NCBI RefSeq assembly: GCF_963855985.1
Contig: NC_087110.1
Location: 12,143,001 to 12,207,000, forward strand
Source of the DNA: Ostrinia nubilalis
Taxonomy: Eukaryota; Arthropoda; Insecta; Lepidoptera; Crambidae
DNA length: 64,000 nt
Direction of reading: 5' to 3'
Position numbers and translations under genes: made by a program. This document shows positions 42,936 to 54,089 of this stretch, piece by piece (the first letter of the stretch is position 1; every line of letters starts with the position of its first letter). A model generated the notes under the pieces. The model did not search any database. It worked only from the letters and a program-made list of their open reading frames with translations, and was not told the origin of the DNA.

Positions 42936-43290
42936 TAAAGGTATTTAGAGCCAAACCCAAATCAAAATCCACTGAAGTTTTCCACATCATTCCATTTTCA
43001 CCCGAGTAAACTGATCTTGACTCCACCTTAACAGCTTTATCTGCCGTCCTTGATATTCGACAACGACATCAGACAATGGCTTAGCAATTCTATATTCCGT
43101 TCTTCCCGGGAAATCTTTTGTCGAATAACATGCGTAATCCCGGGGGCTTCCAGAATCATGTAACGGGAGCCTTTGTAATGTGATCGCGGGAGCGCGAAAT
43201 TGTCCTGTTTGATAATGGTTTATTTATTTATATTTTTACTGGGACAAGCAGAAAGACTTACAACAAAACTTATTCACAAATAATATAATA

Positions 43291-43513
43291 CTACCAGCTG
43301 TGCCCGCGACTTCATACGCGTGAAAACCCGTTTTCGCAATATTTTTCATTTTTGCTCTGCACCTATTACTCGTAGCGTGATGGTATATAGCCTATAGCCT
43401 TCCTCGATAAATGGGCTATCTAACACTGAAAGAATTTTTGAAATCGGACCAGTAGTTCCTGAGATTAGCGCGTTCAAGTAAACAAACTCTTCAGCTTTAT
43501 AATATTAGTATAG
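43291..43513 (+). repeat. Interspersed repeat (CTGTGCCCGCGACTTCATAC family)
   Basis: Starts CAGCTGTGCCCGCGACTTCA, ends TTATAATATTAGTATAG; a second copy with the same orientation is at 45403-45627. It abuts the next MITE. Confidence 0.65.
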
Positions 43514-43640
43514 ATGAGGTCTCGCAGTGCGCGTGGACGCACAGGGTGACACACGAACCAATCATAGAACTCTATTCAACGCTGTGCGTTCGATTAGCTG
43601 CTTCACTTAAGCAAGCATCATTTGTGAATACGGGCGTTAT
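43514..43640. mobile_element. CCCGTATTCACAAA MITE, left end missing
   Basis: GATGAGGTCTCGCAGTGCGC through TTTGTGAATACGGGCG. Matches 41267-41417; its left terminus has been replaced by the preceding repeat. Confidence 0.8.
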
Positions 43641-43774
43641 TCTTCAGCTCCCTGACTTAGTTTGTGTTCTGGATTATTATGCCAGAGGTAGGTATCTGTG
43701 TGCAATATGCATTGAGTTAGGTAATTAAATTAAAATTTCTTTATTTCATGTATGAAATTTTTTTTATGCATAAC

Positions 43775-43870
43775 AACGCCGGTATTTGACCACAATCGCA
43801 CCTGATGTTAAGTGGGATGCAGTCTAGGATGGTACATAATTCTGCCCTGCAAGTGCCTATTCATATTATC
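43775..43870 (+). repeat. Interspersed repeat (TTTGACCACAATCGCACCTG family)
   Basis: GGTATTTGACCACAATCGCA, GTGGGATGCAGTCTAGGATG; second copy of the 42644 family. Confidence 0.6.
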
Positions 43871-44099
43871 TGTAGTCCGTTGTCTAGTAGATGTAAATGT
43901 TTCTTAGTTCGGCAATAGATAGAGTAGTGAAAAATGTTCAGGGCCACATAATATCTTATTATTATGGGTTTCGGTCGGTCAGTCTTTATAGCGCACTGTG
44001 AACAACACACGCCGTAAAATCCCGACTATTTTTATTCTATAGCGATCTCTATTTATCCTCAACTTATAGATATTTTTCATAATCCCATTTATTTTATAT

Positions 44100-44290
44100 C
44101 CCACTAGCGGCCGCCCGCGACTTCGTACGCGTGGATCCCGTTTTACCCCCTTAGGGGTGGTGCTTCGTAAAATCCTTTCTTAGCGGATGCCTACGTCATA
44201 ACATCTACCTGCATGCCAAATTTCAGCCCGACCCGTCCAGTGGTTTGGGCTGTGCGTTGATAGATCATGTCAGTCAGTCAGTCACCTTTG
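44100..44290 (+). repeat. Interspersed repeat (CGACTTCGTACGCGTGGATC family)
   Basis: Copy of the 29070-29270 unit, ending in GTCAGTCAGTCAGTCA. Confidence 0.65.
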
Positions 44291-45402
44291 AGTTATATTT
44301 ACCTATTTAGATTAATGGCAATGTTGTAGTGATCTTGATAATATCCTTGGACATTTTACAAGGCGTCTTCTAATCCCCGAAAAAAGCTTTACACACGAAA
44401 ATCCATCAAGACTTACAATTTTGTTGCAATTGATATTTCAACTCCAAAAGAGGCCACAGTCTTCAAAAGCTACAAAGCAAATTTTTATGCATAAGTAAAA
44501 AACCCAACCAATAAAACACAGAAAAAACAAGCTGCGAAAATACAAAAGGCTGATCCAACTAGACGCCGGTGACGCCACCATTCTAGAGAAGTGACATCAT
44601 TAATATTCATTCAAACAGGGCTACCAGGAATTTCTTTTCTTTTCCCCTTCCATGGGCGACTGAAGACAAAACTGCATAATATGACATAGGTACCTACATT
44701 GATCATGTGTATGCGTAAAAAATACATTCATTTTTTATTCACTTGGAAATTTCTTTTCACTCGACTGCGCTAGAAGGAGGGTTATGTTTTGCCCCAAGAA
44801 CATCACGTCTTCACAATTACTATTTCTCTGTCTTTGTTATTCTATATTTATCAAAATAAAATAAATAACTTTTGTGAAGCCTCAATGTAACCTTGTTGGT
44901 GATCAAATAAATAAATTAAATATTTTCTAATCTTTTTTTACAACTAAATAAAGTTTATTTCGGCAAAATTTATCAAAACACGATCAAGAAATCAAAATAT
45001 TGCAAGACGTGGAAGCAGATCGTTATCGAAAAGAAGTTCAAGTTACAAAATAATCAGCGTAACATTTCTTTTTACTTTTTTTTACCAAAAATTGAGCATC
45101 ATTCAGCTTCAAGCTCTCCAATTTCACGTAATAATAACGTCTACCTTCAATTTGGAGTCATTGAAAGGATTGTGTAATACACAGATCTGAATAGAGCCTT
45201 ACACAGACGGCAGACAAAAGCTTTGTGAAGCCTTCAATAATAAAACGAGCTTTAAGAACGACTTCATCCGAGGAAGCTCCTGTTTTGTTGCTGATATAGG
45301 GTTTCTTGTAATCTGATTCATTCTTCAGCCACTCTTAATACGTAAAAGCTAACTTAGGGATTTTATTGTGGTAGATATAAATTAATAAGAAAATGTATTA
45401 TT
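44291..45402. other. No gene seen
   Basis: AT-rich; nothing recognised. Confidence 0.3.
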
Positions 45403-45627
45403 GACTGGCTGTGCCCGTAACTTCGTACGCGTGAAAATAGTTTGAATATTTCCCGTTTTTGCAACATTTTTCTTTACTGCTCCGCTCATATTGGCTGTAG
45501 GTATATCAAGGCTGTATAGTACCTAAAGCCTTCCTTGATAAATGAGCTGTCCAACACAAAAGTAGTTCCTGATATTAGCACGTTCAAGCAAACAAAGAAA
45601 CTCTTCAACTTATACTAATTAGTAAAT
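45403..45627 (+). repeat. Interspersed repeat (CTGTGCCCGTAACTTCGTAC family)
   Basis: Copy of the 43291-43513 unit: GGCTGTGCCCGTAACTTCGT to the CTTATACTAATTAGTA end. Confidence 0.6.
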
Positions 45628-45964
45628 CAAATTTCTTTATTTCCGTAATTCCAGGTACATAAGTAGTCTTACATAGATTTGGTAGGTTGCACTGAAATTT
45701 GCTCGAACTAGGACGCGTGCAAATATTAAAAAGAGTAACTAGTAGACTTTACATCGAAAAAGAAAATATACCAGCAATAAAAAAATGTCATTACATTGGT
45801 TGATTAATAATATAAAGAACTAATAAATTATCATTAAATTAAATTATTAAGTATAGATGTGTTCAGTAATGAACAATACCAAAGCTTATAACTTTTGCGT
45901 ATATAGCACATTTTCCAATCCGAATATGGCTCTTAATACAGCTTGCAGTGAGTTATAAATTGTA

Positions 45965-46868
45965 GGGTTACAGGGGGCACAGTGACACACGGGGTACAAT
46001 AAAACAAGTTTAATATTTCTACCTCTTTTTATCAATTTATTTTTACTGGCCACACTGCTTTATTAAGCGTTCGCACTGCCATCTTGGTGCAGTTGTCTTT
46101 TCTCAATTTGAAAGCTGCCTGTTGAATTCTTGCAAAAAAACTGATTTTTGAAAGTAATTCGTATCTTTTTCCACGAAAAAGATTTCGATTTTATTAGTAC
46201 ACTGTTTACCAAAGGTATGTATGGCTATTTTTTTTAATAATTCTTGCATATTTCTTGTAATATTGACATCAGACGAAGGCCGGTGTTTATAACCTAAAGA
46301 ATGTTATATGTTTTTGTGTTATTGAAGGGGGTCATGGGGTACAGTGAAACGGGGCACAGTAAAACATGTTTCAGTGTAAGATAAGTTTTTTGTTTTTAGA
46401 AAACACCACAATGGTTCGTAACCGGAAAAGAAAAACGGATATAGGGCTTCCTAATGAAGCAGATATGAACTTATGAGAAGCAGAAAATCTGAAAAATGTT
46501 AATTTTAGCACATTGTATAGGTATTTCAAGAAAAAAAAGGAAAACCGAGAAGAAGAGGGACAGGTCGTGCGATATACGCCCAACTACAAAGTGCGAAGAG
46601 TGTTTACGGACTGTGCCCCAATCTGTTTCATAGTACCCCTACCCTAGTTTTACTGTACCCCAGATCTGGGGCACAGTACAACAAAAAATTGATCTCGAAA
46701 AAGTGCCAATAATTTAAGATTACTTATAGAAACATGTAGTTTGATATTGTTGATTATTAAAGGGATAGCTAATGTAAATTTTCTTGAAAAGAGTTTATTA
46801 AAATAATAAGATATTTAGTTTCTATGAACAAAAAACGTTTTTTTGTTTCATTGTGCCCCACCTTACCC
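45965..46868. mobile_element. pogo/Tigger-like DNA transposon relic
   Basis: Ends GGGTTACAGGGGGCACAGTG and CATTGTGCCCCACCTTACCC are inverted repeats next to TA (45963-45964 and 46869-46870). GGGGCACAGT-type words recur inside. It keeps the start of a transposase gene only, so it is non-autonomous. Confidence 0.75.
46411..46611 (+). pseudogene. N-terminal fragment of a pogo/CENPB-type transposase
   Basis: ATG opens MVRNRKRKTDIGLPNEAD, then TGA at 46474. In a shifted frame NFSTLYRYFKKKKEN and VRYTPNYKVRRVFT follow. The basic start, HTH-like TLYRY and the RRVFT end resemble the psq/HTH N-terminus of insect Tigger-like transposases. The part between the two blocks is shortened, and the DDE domain is absent. 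Confidence 0.6.
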
Positions 46869-46870
46869 TA

Positions 46871-48460
46871 CGTTTCTCTCTGTGCAAAGAGTCGAGTGCA
46901 CACTCGCTCTATGTGCTCGTTCAATAGTTCCGAACAAGATTTCCTTGGCACCCCTTCAAGTAAATAAAAAGCTGAAAACGTGTTTTTTCAGTGCCCTATT
47001 TTTGTGAAGGTTGACAGTCTATATTTTATGGTAATCTGTCTATGGTAGAACAGAAAATAGCACACCCAAGGTCTTAATAAAAATGATAGTGTTGTACAAC
47101 TATAAGTAACTCGATAATTTTTTCCTAAATGATCTACTGTGGGAAAAACCGGTGTATAGAAAAATCTGCCAGTTGATACTTACTTATCTATAATTAATAC
47201 ATGCATGTTTTCTTAATATTTTAACTCACAAAAAGTTATAAGGATTCTTAAAAATAGCTAACACTTTCAGATTTGAAGCCTTTAATTTCCAATCTTTATG
47301 GATCGATCCTCGATTGTCGGTTTCAAAAGGTTAAGTAGCTACCTACTTCAGTTCTCGAGAAGTAAGGACGAAGTTGTAGATCTTAAGGCCAAGGCTAGCT
47401 GAATGTAATTCGAAGAAATGTAGATATTTTATTTTGTATTCTCTCTCTTTTTTTATCGTTAAATAAGCTCTTGGCCTGTATCTCACCTGATGATAAGTGA
47501 TGATGTGGAAGCGAGCTTCTCTTATTATTGAAACGTATCATTTACCTTTTCAAATTCAAATTCCTTTTTTACTGGTTATCCAAATAGAGTAACTTATGCA
47601 TTGATTAATCAGGCACAGCTGCACATAATAAACTTTTGACACAATAACATTAAGCTCCATTAAGTCTGAGTTCCAATTGCAGTATTCCTGAAAAAGAAAA
47701 AGTGTAAGATAACTCGCAGTCATAAATTCATGAAAGTCATTTAAATTTATTCTCAGTAAATTGGCTTTCTAAAGAGCTTTTTATATGACTATAAAATAAC
47801 TACCAAGTACCTTAACTACATGCATTTGTAAGTAAAAATATAAGAAGACTTCAAAACTTTCTCTGGATATTTTTAATGACATCTCCAAACCAAACTTATC
47901 ATAATCATCAAATTCTCATCGCCCCAACTCATGTGTTCCCATCTTAAGGATTCCTTCCAACTTCCAAGAGACCCCAGTCCGAGTTATTACCCGAGTTGGG
48001 AAGTTCCCGGGAATTCCCATTTTTCCTCCACTCGCCGGGATTTATTTTTAGAACCGAAACTAATGCAATAACTGGCGTTACGTTTTGGGGTGCTTGATGG
48101 AATTAGTTGCTGAGTTGCCCGTTCGAGAGCTTTTTCTACTTTATATTAGCGGATACAATTCGATTTGTTTCTGCTTGAGTGTCAACATTTAAATCATCTT
48201 AGTTGCCGAGTTGTCCGTTTTTAGGGTTCCGTAGTTTTTTGCTACTAGGCCGTTTGTAGACATCCGTTTTTTTGACTGGACAACGGCCCGATTTTTAAGC
48301 CGGATTTAGCGGTGGTGTATGGTTTATAATGAACGTGTGCATCGGATATAGGTCCGACAATAAAATTTACATCAAACAAAGGATATCCGTTTTTTGACGG
48401 TCTGTTGTCCGGTGAAAAAACTTTCCTGCTTGAGTGTCAACATTTTAAACATCTTATAAT
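46871..48460. other. No gene; local direct repeats
   Basis: CTGCTTGAGTGTCAACATTT-type words occur at about 48172 and 48427, each followed by an (A)CATCTTA-like sequence and bracketing about 223 nt that include GACATCCGTTTTTTTGACTGGA and related inverted words. It may be a small element with long target duplications or a local tandem duplication. Confidence 0.4.
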
Positions 48461-48646
48461 TGATGGGTTTGGCCAAAATAAACTAGATTTATTTAGTATT
48501 ATCAGAGATTTATTTCGGTAATTAAAACACAGGTTACACAGCGCAACAACCATCGAGAGCGGAAGAGACAAACAGGAAGTTGAATTGTCACTAACAAACG
48601 TCACTGTCAAACACTTTTGCGTTTAGTTTGTGTTTACAATCTAACA
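48461..48646 (-). repeat. copia 3' LTR
   Basis: Begins TGATGGGTTTGG and ends CAATCTAACA (TG...CA on both strands). Matches the other LTR in 185 of 186 positions by eye; the difference is AAAATAAAC against AAAATTAAC. Confidence 0.95.
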
Positions 48647-48660
48647 CTGGCCCTTAAACA
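48647..48660 (-). promoter_or_regulatory. Polypurine tract region of the copia element
   Basis: On the element's strand GTTTAAGGGCCAG lies directly upstream of the 3' LTR, the place for plus-strand priming. It is short and imperfect. Confidence 0.5.
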
Positions 48661-48858
48661 CAAATTAAAAACATTAAACAATGTTAACTTAGGCTTACAT
48701 GTACCTACTACTTATCACAAACATTGTATCAACAAATCAAGTTGCTTTACAAAAGAAAAAAAAAAGGAACAACAAAATTAAATGCAATTTCAGTTATGCA
48801 AAAACACATTATTACTTATAATAATACTTGTTCTAGTTTACATTAATCACTAGACTCG

Positions 48859-51800
48859 CTAACATAACATTAACTGTCCTACAAACCCTTTGTACTTTTC
48901 TTTACATAAAGCTTTCGTGAAGATATCTGCTAACATATCATTAGTACATAAATATCTCAATGAAATTTTTCCATCATTTACATACTGCCTTATAAAATGA
49001 TGTCTTACATCTATATGCTTAGTTCGAGCATGATAAAGACTATTTTTACACAATTTTTGAGCAGATTGATTATCGTTAAAAATTGTAATTTTAACATCTC
49101 TATTAAAAATATCTTTCAACAACTTACAAATGAATAAGCCTTCTTTACAAGAGTCAGCTAAAGAGATGTATTCAGCTTCAGTGCTCGACAAAGCTACGGT
49201 CTTTTGTTTACGGCTTTCCCATGAAATAACTGACTTACCCAACTTGAAAACAAAACCAGTATACGAACGCCGATCTCCCTCATCATTCGCCCAGTCTGCA
49301 TCAGCATAGGCGGAGACCTCAAGGCCACCTTTCTGGAATGTTAAACAAAGGTTAGTAGTACCCCGTAAGTATCGCAGCACTCTCTTGGCTGCTTTCCAAT
49401 GTGTTTCTGAAAAACATTCGTTAAACTGGCTAAGATAGCTCACTGCATAGGCAATGTCGGGTCGACTGCAAACTGCTATGTACATGAGCGAACCTACTAA
49501 GCCCCTGTAATCAAGAGTTACATCCTTGACAGTATCCTTAGGTAATCTTAGACCTGTTTCCATTGGAGTAGGTGCTGGCTTGCAATCCTCCATTTTGTAC
49601 TTTTGCAACAATCTTTCAATGTAGTTAGATAAATCAAGCGTTATCTTATTATTTTCCCTACACAGTCTCATACCTAATATTTGACATGCTGGCCCTAAAT
49701 CAGTTATGTCAAATATTTTCATTAATTTACTTTTTACTTTCAGTTTCTCAAGAGAATTGCAAGAACTGAACAAAATTATGTCATCAACATAAAGTGCTAT
49801 AATTATCAGTGAATTATTATGTGATCTGATATAAACACAAGGTTCTGAACATGACCTAGTAAAATCCAGCTTTTTACACAAAACTTCATCGATTTTCTCA
49901 TACCAAGCTTTCGACGCCTGTTTTAAACCGTAAATAGCTTTATTCAACTTGTATACCTTATTCTCCTGGCCCTTAATGACAAAGTTATCAGGTTGCTCCA
50001 TATAAACGGTTTCCTTGAGGTCACCGTTTAAGAAGGCAGTCTTCACATCCAGATGTTCTATCTCCATGTCATGTTCTGCTGCTATGGCCAGTAAAGTACG
50101 AATAGTTGAATATCTTACAACGGGAGAGAAGGTCTCCTCATAGTCTATACCGTACTTTTGAGTATAACCTTTGGCTACCAGGCGAGCTTTGTGTCTTAAT
50201 ATTTCGCCATTCAACCCCCTTTTAATTTTGAAAACCCATTTACATTTCACAGGTTTCTGTGAGGCAGGCAGGTCAACCAAAGTCCAACATTCATTTTTAA
50301 TGAAGGAATCGTACTCACAAGACATTGCTTTCTTCCAGTGTTCAGCATCTGGCCCTCCCAGTGCTTCCTGTACAGTCTGCGGGTTGTCAGCATCCGAGGA
50401 CGTCTTTACCATGGCGGCACACATAGCATCCAATGTGTCACTGTATTCTTCAAGCTCTGAAGTTCCAGTAGTGCTTTCTTCACTCTCCTCTGGAATATAA
50501 GTTTCATCCGCCGGATCATCGGGCTCTGATGAGCTCGCAGAATCATCTATTGTGATTGTACTGTGTCTATCTGCGACGTGGCGCTGTGTAATCTGTGTTG
50601 TTGGCGCTAAATCTATGTCATCAGATAAATCAGTATCCACAATAGATGTTTCTGTCTGTACAGAACGTGGAATAGATAAGGATTCAACACATTTTGTGTT
50701 CTGAGATAAATTATCATCATGTGACATTTTATGTACAATTTCATGCTCCAAAAATGTAACATCTCTGGCCTTTACAACTTTTGTCGGGTCTGCTGGGTCT
50801 AAAAGTCTGTACCCCTTTGTCTCATTACAATAACCGACAAATACATATCGCTTGCACTTCGAATCCAACTTAGTCCTCTTGGGATTCAGTGCATAGGCCG
50901 TACATCCAAAAATACGTAAGTGACTGATAGATACCTTTTTCCCGCACCACTTTTCCTCCGGAGTGCTGTTCAGGACGGCCTTGGTGGGACAGCGGTTCTT
51001 GATGTACACAGCTGTGTTGACAGCTTCCGCCCAGTATCGCTTCGGCAGCTCTGCGTCTTGGAGCATGCACCGTGCGGCCTCCATTACTGTCCTGTTAGCA
51101 CGCTCCGCCACCCCATTTTGCTGTGGCGAGTGAGGAACAGTTGTCTGGTGCCGAATGCCATTATTCTTCAGGAATATCTGAAATGCATTATTAATGTATT
51201 CACCACCATTATCACTTCTTAATATTTTTATCTTTTGGCTAGTTTCATTTTCTACCAATGCCTTAAATTCCTTGAATTTTTCCAAAACTTGACTTTTTTC
51301 TTTGAGAAAATACACAAATGTTTTTCTACTGTAATCATCTATGAAAAGTAAAAAATAACGTGCACCACTAAATGAGGGGCTTTGCATTGGTCCACAAAGA
51401 TCAGTGTGCACCAGCCCTAATACTTCTGTGGCCCTGTTACTAGATTTCTTTGGAAACGGTAATTTACTTTTCTTCCCTTCAAGACATGAAATACAAGTTT
51501 CAAATTCAGAATTATCATAAGAAATACCAAGTGCCATACCTCTTTTTAAAAGATTCATGCTTCTGCGGTTGAGATGACCAAGCCTCCGATGCCATACCTT
51601 CTCCGAGAAGCTTCCAGTTGCACTTTCACCATCAGCAGCAGCCACGCTAGCTACTAAATTTGCCTGTGGGGATAAAGCTTTAAACAACAGTTTCTTTTCA
51701 GTGTCAAGCCTGTAAACACCTGCATCCAAAGTTGCAGTTGCTAAAACTGATGACTTATGGCCATATACTGTGCACTTTTGGGAACTGAATACAACTTTAT

Positions 51801-52785
51801 AACCTTTTTCTGTCATAGCATTAACAGATAGTAAATTTGTGGTTAATTTAGGTACATAATACACATCACTAATGTCTCTAATAACACCGTTTTGTAATTG
51901 TACTTTCACAGTCCCGCGTCCCGCAGTATACAAGACTTCCCCGTTAGCCACTGACACTGGTAATGACTTTTCACTCACAAAATCACTAAATTGCTCTTTA
52001 TCACGACACATATGACGAGTTGCACCACTATCCACGTACCAGAGATCCTTCTGTACGTTGGCCGATAATGCTGTGAGCAGCGCTTCAGATCTGGACTTCT
52101 CCTCCGTCTTTGGTTTGGTCTTTTTCTTTGTTGTCGGACAATTTCTGATAAAATGACCAACCTTTTTGCATCCAAAGCACTTCGGTGGCTTTCTTATGGC
52201 TGCTAGCGCTGTCACATTCTCATGTTTGTCATCTCGCCGAATATTTTCTTGCAGCAGTTTTCCTTTGATGTTCTCCGTTGACAACTTCACATTTGAATTT
52301 TCAATGGCCATGATGAGTGGGTCATAATCTTCAGTAAGACCGCTCAGCATCAATACAGCCACAAAGTCGTCATCCACCGGAGCTCCAATATCACTGAGCT
52401 GCTGGGCCGTGTCGCATATTTTGTTCAAGTAGCTCTCCATACCTGCACACTCCTGCAGCTTGGTGCCGAAGAGCACCCGCAGCAGGCCAAGTCTGCGACA
52501 TAACCCTCGGTCTTCATACGCCTTTTGTAGGTTGCTCCACGCTTCGTGCGCCGTGGCAGCCGTTCTAATGTGTGGGAAGACTGCCGGGTGCACTGACAAC
52601 GCAATACGCGCAAGTGCCTTCTGCACGTACCTCTCATGTGCTGCATCGTGGCTCCCATTTTCCACGTATTCCCAAAGATCTTCGTGTATCAGCACCATCC
52701 TCATTGTGAACTTCCAGGAATGGTAATTTTCGATGCCTTTCAACTTCTCCACAACGAGGGACGAGGCGCCGGTACCGTTTGCCAT
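48859..52785 (-). CDS. copia Gag-Pol polyprotein
   Basis: 1308 residues, no stop. Gag-like N-terminus with SWKFTMRMVL; zinc knuckle CX2CX4HX4C at about 203-216; aspartic protease DSGA at 252-255; pre-integrase WHRRLGH near 398; integrase with D462 (HTDLCGP), D525 (RSDNGGEY) and E561; acidic, Ser/Thr-rich linker at about 690-800; reverse transcriptase from about 840 with KARLVAKGY, LDVKTAFLNG, YGLKQA and catalytic YVDD at 999-1002; RNase H with D1162 (YADADW), E1203 (STEAEY) and D1238. Gag and Pol are in one frame with no visible frameshift. The length is usual for the family. All catalytic residues looked for are present. Confidence 0.96.
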   Translation of the reverse strand: MANGTGASSLVVEKLKGIENYHSWKFTMRMVLIHEDLWEYVENGSHDAAHERYVQKALARIALSVHPAVFPHIRTAATAHEAWSNLQKAYEDRGLCRRLGLLRVLFGTKLQECAGMESYLNKICDTAQQLSDIGAPVDDDFVAVLMLSGLTEDYDPLIMAIENSNVKLSTENIKGKLLQENIRRDDKHENVTALAAIRKPPKCFGCKKVGHFIRNCPTTKKKTKPKTEEKSRSEALLTALSANVQKDLWYVDSGATRHMCRDKEQFSDFVSEKSLPVSVANGEVLYTAGRGTVKVQLQNGVIRDISDVYYVPKLTTNLLSVNAMTEKGYKVVFSSQKCTVYGHKSSVLATATLDAGVYRLDTEKKLLFKALSPQANLVASVAAADGESATGSFSEKVWHRRLGHLNRRSMNLLKRGMALGISYDNSEFETCISCLEGKKSKLPFPKKSSNRATEVLGLVHTDLCGPMQSPSFSGARYFLLFIDDYSRKTFVYFLKEKSQVLEKFKEFKALVENETSQKIKILRSDNGGEYINNAFQIFLKNNGIRHQTTVPHSPQQNGVAERANRTVMEAARCMLQDAELPKRYWAEAVNTAVYIKNRCPTKAVLNSTPEEKWCGKKVSISHLRIFGCTAYALNPKRTKLDSKCKRYVFVGYCNETKGYRLLDPADPTKVVKARDVTFLEHEIVHKMSHDDNLSQNTKCVESLSIPRSVQTETSIVDTDLSDDIDLAPTTQITQRHVADRHSTITIDDSASSSEPDDPADETYIPEESEESTTGTSELEEYSDTLDAMCAAMVKTSSDADNPQTVQEALGGPDAEHWKKAMSCEYDSFIKNECWTLVDLPASQKPVKCKWVFKIKRGLNGEILRHKARLVAKGYTQKYGIDYEETFSPVVRYSTIRTLLAIAAEHDMEIEHLDVKTAFLNGDLKETVYMEQPDNFVIKGQENKVYKLNKAIYGLKQASKAWYEKIDEVLCKKLDFTRSCSEPCVYIRSHNNSLIIIALYVDDIILFSSCNSLEKLKVKSKLMKIFDITDLGPACQILGMRLCRENNKITLDLSNYIERLLQKYKMEDCKPAPTPMETGLRLPKDTVKDVTLDYRGLVGSLMYIAVCSRPDIAYAVSYLSQFNECFSETHWKAAKRVLRYLRGTTNLCLTFQKGGLEVSAYADADWANDEGDRRSYTGFVFKLGKSVISWESRKQKTVALSSTEAEYISLADSCKEGLFICKLLKDIFNRDVKITIFNDNQSAQKLCKNSLYHARTKHIDVRHHFIRQYVNDGKISLRYLCTNDMLADIFTKALCKEKYKGFVGQLMLC

Positions 52786-52871
52786 GTTGCCGGCCGGGTG
52801 TGGAACGAATGGTTGTTTGATATTTTGTCAAGAATTGCAAATTTCGACAAAATATTATTACTTTCGCGCAT

Positions 52872-52885
52872 CTGGGCCCATAACC
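52872..52885 (-). promoter_or_regulatory. Primer-binding site, initiator-Met half-tRNA type
   Basis: GGTTATGGGCCCAG on the element strand directly abuts the 5' LTR. It is complementary to the anticodon arm (CTGGGCCCATAACC) of eukaryotic initiator Met tRNA, the internal priming site known for copia. Confidence 0.9.
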
Positions 52886-53071
52886 TGATGGGTTTGGCCA
52901 AAATTAACTAGATTTATTTAGTATTATCAGAGATTTATTTCGGTAATTAAAACACAGGTTACACAGCGCAACAACCATCGAGAGCGGAAGAGACAAACAG
53001 GAAGTTGAATTGTCACTAACAAACGTCACTGTCAAACACTTTTGCGTTTAGTTTGTGTTTACAATCTAACA
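52886..53071 (-). repeat. copia 5' LTR
   Basis: Same boundaries as the 3' LTR (TGATGG...CTAACA). It must hold the promoter; no TATA box could be assigned with confidence. Confidence 0.95.
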
Positions 53072-53076
53072 ATAAT

Positions 53077-54089
53077 ATCATCCTCATAGAATGCCTATTT
53101 TAGTTTCTATAAACTATGAATGAAAGAAAAACAATTTCAGAGTGACACCGAAAGATTTAATCAATCTCTCAATTGGCTAGAAAAGGTCTAATGCCTACAA
53201 AGACTTATTCAATATAATCTACAAGTCAAACATAAGGACTTATTTATATCTTAAGCCAATATTAAACGTAAACTTAGGCTCTTTGATAAAAACCCAGTCG
53301 ATTTGCTCCGAGATATTTTTTCAACTGTTTATTTTCATTGATATTTGACGTGAAAGAATCAACATATTTTAAATCAACATACATTCAATATGGACGAAAA
53401 TTGGGACAGAGGACTCATTTACATATAAATACTGTAAAAGGATATTGGCATAAAATATTGTTATGATTTCCGCAAAACAAATACAATTCATAAGCCGTTG
53501 TTTTCATCCTCACACCCTGTTATTCGAACTGGCAGTCCAATGTTGCGTAGCAAAATAGATCTGTAACATAAAGGACATACAGTCAATAATGCAGTGTTAC
53601 TTTCTTGCAGAACATGGTTATATTTTGTAAGTTAACCTACTTTTACCCTATGACTATTTCTGTGTTGGTACAAACAATGCTATGTATTTGTAATTGGTGC
53701 TACTATTCAACTAAAATATAGAGACTGATGTGTTTTCCACTGTACCTAACCTCCGGGGCACCTACTTACATTAGATCTCGTACCTTGAAATGGAAAACAA
53801 ATATCAAAAGTAGAATTTCTTCTTCTTCTTATTCGTTACGCTCTTGGCAGAGCGGTCGTGGTCACGTTGAGGCGTTGTTCACATCGGTTGTAGAGGCGGA
53901 TACAACTCTCCGCACGATCTCCCTAGGATCTAGTAGAATTTTACCGAAACAAAAAATATTCGTTTGGATTTCTGAAAGAAGTTTGAAGAATATATTTTTG
54001 CTGTATTAATTGCAGGCTGAAACTGGAGCTGAAACTGGAATTAATATATTATAGGTTTAAAAATAATTAGCTCCTTTTTTTTGTTTCAG
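53077..54089. other. AT-rich DNA before the candidate Patj exon
   Basis: A CTTGGCAGAGCGGTCGTGGTCA, CATCGGTTGTAGAGGCGG patch at about 53845-53910 is repeat-like (ORF 53728-54009 runs through it and is not called). The interval ends in the pyrimidine tract CTCCTTTTTTTTGTTTCAG. Confidence 0.4.

Larger units (their letters stand above)
48461..53071 (-). mobile_element. Complete copia-type LTR retrotransposon
   Basis: LTR-ORF-LTR, 4611 bp, with ATAAT target duplications (48456-48460 and 53072-53076). The two 186-bp LTRs differ at one base. There is one uninterrupted polyprotein ORF, a half-tRNA primer site and a purine tract. One LTR difference, an exact duplication and an open ORF point to a recent insertion that could still be functional. 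Domain order (integrase before reverse transcriptase) fixes the copia superfamily. Confidence 0.97.

Noticed and set aside
50171..50500. + strand ORFs within the copia body
   Set aside because: Shadows of the minus-strand polyprotein.
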